A DNA stretch of 42,638 nt from Dehalococcoidia bacterium (GTDB lineage Bacteria; Chloroflexota; Dehalococcoidia; DSTF01; WHTK01), in assembly GCA_009377745.1 (NCBI GenBank), contig WHTK01000028.1, positions 1 through 42,638 of the forward strand, given 5' to 3'. Positions 31,389-39,380 of this stretch are shown here, piece by piece. Below the pieces are notes generated by a model. That model worked only from the letters and a program-made list of their open reading frames with translations, had not been told where the DNA came from and made no database searches. The position numbers and the translations under genes are program-made. The stretch's first letter is position 1; every line of letters starts with the position of its first letter.

Positions 31389-32330
31389 TCAACCGCCCAG
31401 ACCGAGCAGCTCGACGCCGGCCGGATAGAGCAGAACCACGATGAAAACCGGAAAGATGAACAGCGCCACCGGGAACAGCATCCGCACGCTGGTCTTGCCG
31501 CCCTCCTCCAGGAGCCGGGCGCGCTTGCGTTCCCGAACCGTCTCGGCGAGCGTCAGCATCGAATGACTCAGCGGCAGTCCCTGCTCCAGCGCCGCGTGCC
31601 AGGCGTCCGCCAAGGCGATCATTTCCGGAACCTGCTCCCGCTCGGCCATCCACCGCAGCCCTTCCGCGTATGTCGTCGTGCCGAGTCCCGCCTCAAGGAC
31701 CACCTCGTTCAGGTCGTCGCCCAGCGTGCCGCGCATCTGGCGGCTGGCCTCGTGCAGGGCCTGCTCCGGTGACATCCCGGCGCTGGCAGCGATCGCCAGG
31801 ACGTCGAGCATCGCCGGTAACTCCATGAGCACAGTGCAGCGCCGGCGCTGCAGGCGGGCCTCCAGCATCCAGTCGGGCATTGCGAAGCCGGCGGCGAAGC
31901 CACCGAGCCAGACCCACACCGGCCAGGCACCGAAGGGATGCACGCCGAACAGGTTGAGCAGCGGGAAGAACAGGAGCAGGAAGGTGCCGGTCGTGAGCTT
32001 CTGGCCGTAGAAGTGGGGCGGGTCCATGCCGGGCCAACCAAGGGCAAGGCGCCGTTCCAGGTCGCCGGAGCTGATACCAGTCCGCGTCATGAGGCGGGCC
32101 AAGAGGCCGCCGGCATCCTCCATAACCGGCCGCAGCAGGCGTTCAAGGAAGAGCGACTTGAACAGCGGTGCGGTGCGCGCATGCTGCCGGTCGTGCTCCA
32201 GCCGGCCTCGCGCCGTCAGAAGGTTGAGTCGTTCCGAGAGGCTGGGGCGCGGCGTTAGCCAGGGCAGCGAGGTCAGCATCAGCCAGAGGCCGAGCCCGAG
32301 CATGCCGCCGAGCGCCAGGGGCACTACCAC
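31389..32330 (-). CDS. tadC: TadC inner-membrane pilus platform protein
   Basis: The 313-residue protein has the T2SS_F/TadC domain: helices at the N-terminus (VVPLALGGMLGLGLWLML), a cytoplasmic region (ERRLALGWPGMDPPHFYGQKL), conserved MLDVLAIAASAGMSPEQALHEASRQM, and the C-terminal helix (MLFPVALFIFPVFIVVLLYPAGVELLGL). With TadB it forms the platform moved by the TadA ATPase. The GTG start overlaps the tadB stop by 7 bp. The Flp gene follows by 29 bp. Confidence 0.91.
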   Translation of the reverse strand: MVVPLALGGMLGLGLWLMLTSLPWLTPRPSLSERLNLLTARGRLEHDRQHARTAPLFKSLFLERLLRPVMEDAGGLLARLMTRTGISSGDLERRLALGWPGMDPPHFYGQKLTTGTFLLLFFPLLNLFGVHPFGAWPVWVWLGGFAAGFAMPDWMLEARLQRRRCTVLMELPAMLDVLAIAASAGMSPEQALHEASRQMRGTLGDDLNEVVLEAGLGTTTYAEGLRWMAEREQVPEMIALADAWHAALEQGLPLSHSMLTLAETVRERKRARLLEEGGKTSVRMLFPVALFIFPVFIVVLLYPAGVELLGLGG

Positions 32331-33187
32331 TGCAGCACCCGCTCCTCCGCCGGCAGACGCGTCGCCCAGAGCATGGCGCCGTAGCCGATCGCAACGCTCA
32401 GGAGGCAGCCGGCCATGACCGCCTGGCCTTCCGGCGTGCCGAAGGCGTCGAGGTAGGAAGGGTTGACGCCGCGGATGACGATTACCAGGGCGATGGGCAG
32501 TGCGGCGATCACGCGAGCCGAGAGCACGTTCTTGGCCTGCTGCGCCTGGACCTCGCGCTGGATCTGCACCGACTTGCGCACGGTGCCGGCGAGGCCATCT
32601 AGCACAGTGCTGAGGTTGCGGCCGCCGACCTGATGCGACATGCGCAGGGACAGGGCAACGACATCGAACACCGGGTCGGCGAGCCGGTCCCGCGCCCGGC
32701 CGAGCGCTTCCTCGAAGCCGCTCAGCCGCATGTCCCGCGCCATGTCTCGGAAGATTGGCCTCAGGACGGCCGGACCGTTAGCCGCGAGGCCCGTAATCGC
32801 CTCCTCGACGCTCATGCCGGTGCGCACGCCGGACCTCACGGCGTCGACCGCGTCGGCGAGGGCGCCTTGTAGCGCCGCTCTCCGGCCGTCGGCCCGGTTG
32901 CGCAGGTACCACGCCGGCAATGCGGCGCCGACGCCTGTGAGGGCGAGGCTGACCAGCGGCCAGCCGAGGACGATCTGCGCGCCAAGGCAGACGGCGAGGC
33001 CGGAGGCGCCGCTGATCAGGAGAAAGTCGCGTGAGCTGACGGCTTCCACGCCGGCCTCGTGCAGCAGTTGTTCCACCTTGCCCGGCTGCCGAAGCCGTGG
33101 CGCAGGCGCAGGCCTGGCCGGCGTCGTCAAGGACAGGTAGACCAGCAACAGGCCGAGGCCGAGCATGAGCGAGAGCAAGAGTGCCAT
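32324..33187 (-). CDS. tadB: TadB inner-membrane pilus platform protein
   Basis: The 287-residue protein has the TadB pattern: LRQPGKVEQLLHEAGVEAVSSRDFLLISG, ALADAVDAVRSGVRTGMSVEEAITGLA, SLRMSHQVGGRNLSTVLDGLAGTVRKSVQIQREVQAQQAKNVLSARV, and terminal helices. Membrane helices lie near both ends and the middle. GAGGAA precedes ATG 33187. It is separated from tadA by 101 bp that contain three TAGAAAT boxes, which is unusual because these genes are normally contiguous; a second promoter may start here. Confidence 0.91.
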   Translation of the reverse strand: MALLLSLMLGLGLLLVYLSLTTPARPAPAPRLRQPGKVEQLLHEAGVEAVSSRDFLLISGASGLAVCLGAQIVLGWPLVSLALTGVGAALPAWYLRNRADGRRAALQGALADAVDAVRSGVRTGMSVEEAITGLAANGPAVLRPIFRDMARDMRLSGFEEALGRARDRLADPVFDVVALSLRMSHQVGGRNLSTVLDGLAGTVRKSVQIQREVQAQQAKNVLSARVIAALPIALVIVIRGVNPSYLDAFGTPEGQAVMAGCLLSVAIGYGAMLWATRLPAEERVLQW

Positions 33188-33206
33188 AGGGTTCCTCGGC
33201 CCCTAT

Positions 33207-33280
33207 GCTCCGGTCCCGATTTCTAAAACTCTGCTAAGTTCTGGGTGCTCCATTTCTAATCCTGCCTTGGCGATTTCTAA
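33207..33280 (-). promoter_or_regulatory. Three TAGAAAT boxes before tadB, possible activator site
   Basis: On the minus strand TAGAAATCGCC (33279-33269), TAGAAATGGAG (33258-33248) and TAGAAATCGGG (33225-33215) are 21 and 33 bp apart, close to multiples of 11. The last ends 8 bp before ATAGGG, only a poor -10 candidate, and 27 bp before ATG 33187. The first box is identical to the one before the VirB6-like gene at 24462-24452. The pattern fits an OmpR/SARP-type winged-helix protein. Confidence 0.5.
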
Positions 33281-33288
33281 AGGTGGCG

Positions 33289-34569
33289 TCAGATCGGCCG
33301 GTGGCCGTTGTTCTGGCGCTCCCAGGAGAGGCCATAGCCCTCGATGCGGTCCGCGGCCCGCGGGCGAATGCCCGTCCACTCCAGACCGGTCTCGGTCAGG
33401 GCGTAGACCTCACTGCCGGAGAGCGCGTCCCCTTCCATGCCTGTCACTTCGTAAATGCTGGAAACGATGCGGCGACCGCTGGACGCGTCGAGACGCAGGT
33501 GGACGACGAGGTTGACCGCTTCGGCGATCATCTCCGTCACCGCGTGCGCCGGTAGCGCCTCCTCGGCCATAAGGGCGTACAGCCCGAGCTTCGCCAGCGC
33601 CTGCCTCGGCCCGTTGGCGTGGATCGTGCACATCGAGCCCTCGTGGCCCGAGTTCATGGCCGACAACATGTCCAGCGCCTCGGCGCCCCGCACCTCGCCG
33701 ACGATGATTCGAGTGGGCCGCATGCGCAGCGCGTTCTTCACGAGACCGCGTACTGCTACGCCACCGGCGCCCTCGATGTTGGGCAGCCGCGCCTGCAGGC
33801 TGACGCAGTCCGGCAGCATCGACTCCAGCTGCAGCTCCTGGGTCTCCTCGATGGTGACGACGCGCTCCTGGGCGCCGCCGATTGCCGCGCAGAGCGCGTT
33901 GAGGCAGGTGGTCTTGCCTGAGCCGGTGCCGCCCGAGATCAGGACGTTGAGCCCCGTCTGCACGGACGCCTCCAGGAAAGCGGCGGTCTCATCCGTCAAC
34001 GTGCCCAGGCGTACCAGGTCCGAGAGAGTGTGAGCCCGGAGCAGGAACTTGCGGATCGTCAGGCAGGTCCAGCCGGAGGTCAGGGGCGGGATGACCGCAT
34101 TGAGGCGGGAGCCGTCTGGCAGCCGAGCATCGACGATCGGATTCGTGTCGTCCAGGCGCCGTCCTATCGGCCCGATCACCCGCCGCACCAGCCGCAGGAG
34201 CTCCTCGTCGTCGGCAAACTCAACGTCCGTAAGGCGCTTGCGGCCGCCGGCGATCGCGAAGACGCGGTTCGGCCCATTGACGATGATCTCCTCCACCGAC
34301 CCATCGTCGAGAAGCGGCTGCAGGGCGCCGAGACCGAGGATGTCATCCATGATCCGCCGCACAACGCCCTCGGTGTCGCCAAGCAGCGAGTCCCCCAGCG
34401 AAGCCGCGCGCCGGTTGAAGGCGTCGAGACGGGCCAACGACACGCGACGGACGAGCTCAACCTCTGCCTGGCCGGGCTGGAGGAGCGCCCCGCCGTCCAT
34501 CTGACGCCGCAGCTCCTCCAGCACCTCGTCACGCAGTCCGCGTTCTCGCTCCCTCAGTGTCTCGTTCAT
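33289..34569 (-). CDS. tadA: TadA/CpaF secretion ATPase
   Basis: The 426-residue protein is a VirB11/TadA-family ATPase with an N-terminal domain (ILGLGALQPLLDDGSVEEIIVNG), Walker A (213-221, GGTGSGKTT), Asp box region (VVTIEETQELQLE), Walker B (about 288-295, RIIVGEVRG) and His box (MNSGHEGSMCTIHANGP). All catalytic motifs are intact. It should be a cytoplasmic hexamer powering Flp assembly. Since VirB11 is in the same superfamily and no VirB4 is present, this is also the only candidate motor for the T4SS-like module downstream. ATGA overlap couples it to tadZ. Confidence 0.94.
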   Translation of the reverse strand: MNETLRERERGLRDEVLEELRRQMDGGALLQPGQAEVELVRRVSLARLDAFNRRAASLGDSLLGDTEGVVRRIMDDILGLGALQPLLDDGSVEEIIVNGPNRVFAIAGGRKRLTDVEFADDEELLRLVRRVIGPIGRRLDDTNPIVDARLPDGSRLNAVIPPLTSGWTCLTIRKFLLRAHTLSDLVRLGTLTDETAAFLEASVQTGLNVLISGGTGSGKTTCLNALCAAIGGAQERVVTIEETQELQLESMLPDCVSLQARLPNIEGAGGVAVRGLVKNALRMRPTRIIVGEVRGAEALDMLSAMNSGHEGSMCTIHANGPRQALAKLGLYALMAEEALPAHAVTEMIAEAVNLVVHLRLDASSGRRIVSSIYEVTGMEGDALSGSEVYALTETGLEWTGIRPRAADRIEGYGLSWERQNNGHRPI

Positions 34570-35801
34570 CGTCTGCCCACCGCCGTTGCTTTCAGCCCTA
34601 TCGGCCAGCGCCGTTTTGCGCTCCGAGGCGCCGGTGTCGCCTGGCCCGTGAGACCCGCCGCGAGGTCACGGAAGGCCCGCCGCACTCGTCCGCCGGCCGC
34701 GGTGATCGGGACCTGGCTCGCCGCCGACCTTCTGGCCGCCGTCCTGTCCTCGGAGACGACGCCCAGGACCTCGGTGCCGAGGGCCGACCTCATTTCCGCC
34801 GCGTCGTACTGGCCGCGCCGCTCGTGGCGGTTGATCACCAGTGCCACGCCGCCCAGGGGCAGCTCCATGCCTTCCACCAGATGCCGCAGGCAGCAACGCG
34901 CGTTCCAGGCGCCGGTCAGGTCACCAGTGCAGATCAGGAGTATGCCGTCGGCCTGACGCAGCAGCGCCTCCGTGAAGGGCGAGCGTGTCGCGGCGGTGAC
35001 CTGCCCCGCGTCGACCAGCACAACCCCTGTCTGCTCCTTCAGCGCCGCGACCATGGAGGCGGCGAGCTCGGGACGCAGGGCGTTGTGGTTCTCCGGGCGT
35101 TCGAGTCCCGCGAGCACACGGAATCCGGGGCCATCCTGCAGCTCATCCTCTAGCGGCAAGTGGCCGTCCTGGCGCGACGCTGCCAGTCCGAGGATGCCTT
35201 GGGCAGGGTTGAGGTCGAGGTAAGAAACCGCGTTACCGGCCCGGACGTCGGCGTCGACGAGGATGACATCCCGTCCGGCATCCGACAGGGCTGCCGCGAG
35301 GCCGATGGCGACCGTCGTCACGCCCGGCGCGCCCTTGCCCGCGACTAGCGCCAGCACCTTTCCGTCGCTTTGCCAGGGGGACTCGCCTGATCCGGAGTCC
35401 GGGTCCAGCGATTCGGCCGGAGCGGAAGCGTACGACACGCCCAACTCGACGGCGCGCCGCACCGCGTCGAGCATCTCAGACGGCGAGCTACGGTTGGATA
35501 TGAGATGCGCGAGCTCCTGGAACCGTTCATAGTCCGAGGACTCGGCGAGCATTACGACCGGGAGCCTCGCCTCTCGCAGTGAGCCGAGGATCGCTACCGA
35601 GAGCTGGTGCAGGTCGCTCGCGACGACGGCGACGTCGGAGTCGTAGCGCAGGGCGCGATCTGCCACGGACGGCCCGTCGAGACAGCGCTCGACGATGACC
35701 AGCCCCGCCGCTGTTAGGTGGTCGCGGAGCTCCCGTTCACGCTTGGAGTCGGCGATACCGAGGAGCACCCGGCGCGCGTTCCCGCCCGCACCGGTACTCA
35801 T
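34566..35801 (-). CDS. tadZ: TadZ/CpaE-like MinD-family protein
   Basis: The 411-residue protein has an N-terminal atypical receiver-like domain (RVLLGIADSKRERELRDHL ... SDVAVVASDLHQLSVAIL) and a MinD/ParA domain. The Walker A is GKGAPGVTT (155-163): the first signature Lys remains but the second Lys is replaced by Val, a change often seen in TadZ proteins, which suggests weak or no ATP hydrolysis. Other motifs are VILVDADVRAGN and VVLVDAGQVT. TadZ places the Tad machine at the cell pole or membrane in other bacteria. It follows rcpC by 21 bp. Confidence 0.88.
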   Translation of the reverse strand: MSTGAGGNARRVLLGIADSKRERELRDHLTAAGLVIVERCLDGPSVADRALRYDSDVAVVASDLHQLSVAILGSLREARLPVVMLAESSDYERFQELAHLISNRSSPSEMLDAVRRAVELGVSYASAPAESLDPDSGSGESPWQSDGKVLALVAGKGAPGVTTVAIGLAAALSDAGRDVILVDADVRAGNAVSYLDLNPAQGILGLAASRQDGHLPLEDELQDGPGFRVLAGLERPENHNALRPELAASMVAALKEQTGVVLVDAGQVTAATRSPFTEALLRQADGILLICTGDLTGAWNARCCLRHLVEGMELPLGGVALVINRHERRGQYDAAEMRSALGTEVLGVVSEDRTAARRSAASQVPITAAGGRVRRAFRDLAAGLTGQATPAPRSAKRRWPIGLKATAVGRR

Positions 35802-35822
35802 CGAGGCACTCCGTTGGCTGGC

Positions 35823-36521
35823 TCATGGTCCTGCCCCTTCTGCCGGCCCCGGCGGGAGGATGGCCAGCGTGACTTCCCAGTTGACCAAGGCATGTGCCAA
35901 ACGCTCGGCTTCCGAACGGGGCACGATAAGAGTGACGTTGGTCAGGCCGCGTTCCTCGCCGCCCGACTCAGACGACCGGCTCACGGCAACGCGGCCGGGC
36001 TCGCGAGTCAGCTCATAGACCACGACGCGGTCAAGCAGCGTCGAAGTCTGGCTATTCGCTGTCCCGATGTCCCGCGTAGCCAGCACCGCGACCGCGTCAC
36101 CTCGACGCAGACCGGCATAGACCGCCTCCGCCGCCACGGGGACGGTGATGGCAACCTCGTTCGGCCCTATCGGCTCGCCGGTTGCGAGGTCGGGACGCAG
36201 AAGCATGGCTCCGCCGTGGACGCCACTCGACAGTGGCCGCCCGACGACAGCCGCCATCTCCGCCTCCGAAATGGAGAGAGCGGCGAGCGGGCCCTCCACC
36301 CTGACCTCCGCGACGCTCAAGTCTTCGGCGCGGAGGACATGTCCCGGAGGGAGGTCAGTGGCCGCGACCAGGACCGGCACCGTGTCGCGGGCCGCGCCCC
36401 AGAACACGAGGCCGCCACCCACGGCGACGGTAAAGATCGCTGCTCCAAGGAGCAGGCGCGGGTTGAGCCAGGCCGGAGCGGCGAGACGAGCGGAGCGTGG
36501 CCGAGCAGCAGTAGTCGCCAT
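35823..36521 (-). CDS. cpaB: RcpC/CpaB-like SAF-domain protein
   Basis: The 232-residue protein has a Pro/Arg-rich cytoplasmic start, one membrane helix (about 22-42) and an SAF domain (VPVLVAATDLPPGHVLRAEDL, VVGRPLSSGVHGGAMLLRPDL), followed by a CpaB C-terminal region (VPVAAEAVYAGLRRGDAVAVLAT). In diderms RcpC works with the secretin RcpA. No secretin gene is present here, so it more likely holds the assembly against the cell wall. It is the first gene of the long minus-strand cluster, with a possible promoter about 85-115 bp upstream. Confidence 0.87.
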   Translation of the reverse strand: MATTAARPRSARLAAPAWLNPRLLLGAAIFTVAVGGGLVFWGAARDTVPVLVAATDLPPGHVLRAEDLSVAEVRVEGPLAALSISEAEMAAVVGRPLSSGVHGGAMLLRPDLATGEPIGPNEVAITVPVAAEAVYAGLRRGDAVAVLATRDIGTANSQTSTLLDRVVVYELTREPGRVAVSRSSESGGEERGLTNVTLIVPRSEAERLAHALVNWEVTLAILPPGPAEGAGP

Positions 36522-36602
36522 GCCAGTTCACGCTGCTCGGTTGTCCGCTGGCTGAGAGTCCATCCGTGTTACCCCCGAGAATGACTTGTTAATGCTGGTG
36601 CA

Positions 36603-36634
36603 ATTATCAATCGCAGTTAGGCATAACCTGTCAA
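36603..36634 (-). promoter_or_regulatory. Possible sigma70-type promoter of the Tad operon
   Basis: TTGACA (36634-36629) is a perfect -35 and GATAAT (36608-36603) a good -10, but the spacer is 20 bp, longer than ideal. It lies about 80 bp upstream of the cpaB start. The region is A/T-richer than its surroundings. It differs from the GGGTAA-type promoters of the LuxR genes. Confidence 0.4.
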
Positions 36635-36699
36635 TTTCAGCGAAGGCACGGTCTGTATCGTTTTTATAACCGGAAAGAGAGACACCCATGTGGAGGACG

Positions 36700-36969
36700 C
36701 TATCGCTGCGGCCGGTATTCATCTGGGTCGAGACCGATAGACTCGATTGCCTCGTCAAACGTTTCGAAGCATGCAGGAGATGGGTTGTCGAAGCGCAGGT
36801 CCGCGCCATCAGGTCGAACCATCGCGTCGACATGACCGACACAATGCTGCTCCGTTGCCGGTCCTGACGCGTGAGGGGCGACCGATTCCGTGGTCGATCC
36901 ACTCAGGAGGCTCTGGAGGGCGAGCACAGCCACCATAGTGGCTCCGAACACCGCTGCAATTACTGTCAT
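36700..36969 (-). CDS. Small secreted or membrane-anchored protein
   Basis: ATG 36969, with GGGAGG just upstream, gives 89 residues: a hydrophobic N-terminus (MTVIAAVFGATMVAVLALQSLLSG) and a short exported domain with two Cys (EQHCVGHVDAMVRPDG, PSPACFETFDEAIESIG). The 'CFxTFxEAI' word recalls short secreted proteins of Actinobacteria and Chloroflexota, but no function can be named. It lies just upstream of the Tad cluster on the same strand, with 178 bp between, so it may be independently expressed. Confidence 0.62.
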   Translation of the reverse strand: MTVIAAVFGATMVAVLALQSLLSGSTTESVAPHASGPATEQHCVGHVDAMVRPDGADLRFDNPSPACFETFDEAIESIGLDPDEYRPQR

Positions 36970-37039
36970 ACTTCCTCCCTTCTGTCCCAATGCCGAGGGA
37001 ATGAGCTGAGCCGGTTAGCGAAGCCGCCACGACTTAGCT

Positions 37040-38338
37040 TCAGTTCAGTTGAAAGTCCCATTTGCCTTTGACTACACGACCGATGGTGTCCACTTCGAGA
37101 CTGAGGGCGGAAGTGCCGTTCACGACGCCCTCGAGTACGAACGTTGATTGATTTGCGTTTACGTCCAGGTCCTCGGTTTTCGCAAAGCTTGTCGAGCCGC
37201 GAAGCTCCCGCATTGCCCTTCCATCAACTGTGGCCGATATCTTTGAGCCTGGATGGCTCGCGACGATACCACCGTCGTTGAGCAACGGTTGAAATCGAAT
37301 CTCCGCTAGGTTGTTGTCCAGATGGGAGAGAACGACGACGAAAGGTTCACCACCTATGACAAGGTCCAGGCCTGCGCCGGCATCGTCGCCAGTGGTTTCT
37401 AGTTGTATTCCTTCTGTCAGCCCCTGCAGGAAGGGGCCGAATCTCAGCACAGCGCCATTTTGGATGGCAGAGGCCTTGAATATCGCGGCCTCGACAGCCT
37501 TGCCTTGGTACTGTCTGACAGGAGATTCCTGGTGAATCGGACCGTACTCTGACGGCAGGACGATGGAGTTGTCCGGATTGATCACGCGCGGAATCCCCAG
37601 CATATCCGTAAATCGGACGTCTGATGAGGTCGACACCGAGTAGACGAAGACCCGCGAGCCGCCTGCATCATAGTCGTCTATGAGGTCGACCATGAATCCA
37701 CTATCCCCTCGTGAGGCGAGTGGTGCCCTTCCGACGTCTGGAAGGACCGAGGTCGTGACAGCCTGGGCGACATGGATGCGCGGCGCTCCTCCCTGGCTGT
37801 CAGCGTTAACGCGCTCCCCTTCGTCTCCGTCGTTCGTCAGGATGGGCAGGTTTCCGAAGGCGCCGACGGCGACCACCACCACTGAAGCAACCAGCAGAAC
37901 GGAACCCAGTATGCCTGCACCAATCATCTTCCCGAACACCCTCCCCGCTCGATTCATGTCGGTCGAGACTAGGCGGTCGTCGGGCTCGGGCGCATCTTGG
38001 ATGGCCCTATTTGTCGCTCGCGGGGAGTCGCTTGTCGGAACTGCGACTACTCCCAACCGGATGCAAAGCAACGAGGCCTCCATACGATTGCGCACGCCGA
38101 GCTTCTGATAGATCCCGGTGCAGTAGTACTCGATGGTGTGGACGCTAAGGAATAGCGCAGCGGCAATCTCGGGATTGCTCCGGCCCGCTGCCATGTGGGC
38201 AAGAATCTCCAGTTCGCGCTGGGTTAGGATGCTGCCGCTGCTCAACTGAACGGAGCCATCGGGTTCCACCCCTACCACCTGCAGTTGATTCCTGTCGGCC
38301 AAGTCCTGCTCACTATCACGCGCCAATGCATAACTCAT
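37040..38338 (-). CDS. Membrane LuxR-type regulator, second subtype
   Basis: ATG 38338 (alternative GTG 38353) gives 432 residues: a short N-terminal extension, a LuxR-type HTH (ILTQRELEILAHMAAGRSNPEIAAALFLSVHTIEYYCTGIYQKLGVRNR, about residues 35-85), a linker, one helix (about 136-160, GAGILGSVLLVASVVVVAVGAF) and an exported beta-rich domain of about 260 residues without recognised motif. The HTH keeps LTxRE and the recognition helix but lacks the GRP motif and differs strongly from the Region 1 set, so it is a separate branch with the same design. Between it and the next upstream gene is an inverted repeat (38417-38432). No receiver or autoinducer domain is present. Confidence 0.83.
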   Translation of the reverse strand: MSYALARDSEQDLADRNQLQVVGVEPDGSVQLSSGSILTQRELEILAHMAAGRSNPEIAAALFLSVHTIEYYCTGIYQKLGVRNRMEASLLCIRLGVVAVPTSDSPRATNRAIQDAPEPDDRLVSTDMNRAGRVFGKMIGAGILGSVLLVASVVVVAVGAFGNLPILTNDGDEGERVNADSQGGAPRIHVAQAVTTSVLPDVGRAPLASRGDSGFMVDLIDDYDAGGSRVFVYSVSTSSDVRFTDMLGIPRVINPDNSIVLPSEYGPIHQESPVRQYQGKAVEAAIFKASAIQNGAVLRFGPFLQGLTEGIQLETTGDDAGAGLDLVIGGEPFVVVLSHLDNNLAEIRFQPLLNDGGIVASHPGSKISATVDGRAMRELRGSTSFAKTEDLDVNANQSTFVLEGVVNGTSALSLEVDTIGRVVKGKWDFQLN

Positions 38339-38416
38339 CGTGTCACAGGACACTGCTGCGCTTGCACTTGGAGTTCCCTAAGACTCACGGCTTCGGCTGT
38401 CTTGATTGGTCGGTCG

Positions 38417-38432
38417 GACCGACTCGTCGGTC
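38417..38432. repeat. Inverted repeat in the intergenic region
   Basis: GACCGAC-TC-GTCGGTC is a perfect 7-2-7 inverted repeat, partly extended by a neighbouring GGTCGGTCGGACC. It lies after the stop of the hypothetical gene at 38486 and before the regulator start at 38338. It could be a stem-loop terminator without a T-run or an operator for the regulator; neither is proven. Confidence 0.35.
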
Positions 38433-38485
38433 TTCTCATCGAGGTCGCATCAGTACGTCTAATCTCGGATGTCTATCCAACCGAT

Positions 38486-39325
38486 TCACCTCAGTTCCAC
38501 CAACAACTCCCAACTTCCCTCTTCTATCGCCAAGTAACCAGGGAGCGTCAAGCTCAACTCAGACACGCCGATAGCCAGAGGGCCGACGAAGTCCCACTGA
38601 GAATGCCTTGGCGGCATGGAGGCGCTGCCGTGGTAAAGGCGGTATGCGTTGCCGAGATTGTCGGTAAGCGTCGCATTGTTACCAGGTGCCCCGCGTCCGG
38701 TATAGGCCGTCGGTGCCGTGAGGCGGATGCTGACGTATTCGCCTTCCTCCACAGTGAGCCCAGCTGCATCCGGAATCAGGCTTGGCAGGTCCAGTGCGCT
38801 CCAAAGGCCCGCGCCGGAACGAACGAGCCGCAGAGATACTTCCTTGTCTATCGGCCTGCCCGCCGGCTCGAAGACGAGGCGCACGTGGTCTGCGCGACCC
38901 GCCGGTACGAGCACTGCCCCCGACCTACCGTCCTGAGGGAAGGGAATGCTTATGGCTTCGTCTCCTGCCTGCGGCGGCAACGCCACGAGTCCGTCGATGT
39001 CTCCCTCGACGTGGTAAGTCACTCTAACGGCCGTCGCATCGAACTCGATAGCATCAATCACGTACCTCCAGCCGTACCCAGTGTCGATGCTCATACCGGC
39101 TGCACTATCGACGGCGAATGGGGCGGCAACCGGGAAGTCAGAGGTTCTCGCCGAGCTCCTTAGCCCACATGCAATCACCCGTCCATCGCCACCGTTGGGC
39201 ACGACCGCCAGCTCGCTTATAGAGAGGGTGAAGTCTTCGGCCTGGATGGGGGTGGGGAACTCCACCGCCACATGCAAACCGGCGCCTTCCGGCATCAGTC
39301 TTTGGGACACCACCTGACCATTCAC
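38486..39325 (-). CDS. Hypothetical beta-rich protein, probably 5'-truncated
   Basis: The longest start is GTG 39325, giving 279 residues with beta-sandwich character (LHVAVEFPTPIQAEDFTLSI, VRVTYHVEGDIDGLVALPP, VEEGEYVSIRLTAP). No signal peptide is present although the pattern suggests an exported domain. The same frame stays open and protein-like upstream (HVSGVALQFSREGAR) to a TAA overlapping the end of the rhodanese gene at about 39396, so coding sequence appears to continue past any start codon. The most likely reading is that the first part was lost at a rearrangement point near 39380-39400. It might still be translated from GTG 39325. Confidence 0.55.
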   Translation of the reverse strand: MNGQVVSQRLMPEGAGLHVAVEFPTPIQAEDFTLSISELAVVPNGGDGRVIACGLRSSARTSDFPVAAPFAVDSAAGMSIDTGYGWRYVIDAIEFDATAVRVTYHVEGDIDGLVALPPQAGDEAISIPFPQDGRSGAVLVPAGRADHVRLVFEPAGRPIDKEVSLRLVRSGAGLWSALDLPSLIPDAAGLTVEEGEYVSIRLTAPTAYTGRGAPGNNATLTDNLGNAYRLYHGSASMPPRHSQWDFVGPLAIGVSELSLTLPGYLAIEEGSWELLVELR

Positions 39326-39380
39326 TCGCGCCCCTTCACGGCTGAACTGAAGAGCGACCCCGGAGACGTGGGCGACCTCA

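Noticed and set aside
31360..31653. N-terminal extension of the Flp reading frame
   Set aside because: It overlaps tadC, has no pilin features, and GTG 31359 has a good ribosome-binding site and leader.
33215..33279. TAGAAAT boxes as a CRISPR or mobile-element repeat
   Set aside because: Units are only about 11 bp, spaced irregularly by 21 and 33 bp with no spacer-repeat structure, and lie in a promoter position.
34030..36584. Long plus-strand ORFs opposite tadA, tadZ and cpaB
   Set aside because: They mirror the codon structure of strongly conserved Tad genes and show no domain words of their own.
38285..39163. 292-codon plus-strand ORF
   Set aside because: Antisense to the hypothetical gene 39325-38486; composition is shadow-like (Arg/Ser/Pro-rich), with no motif.
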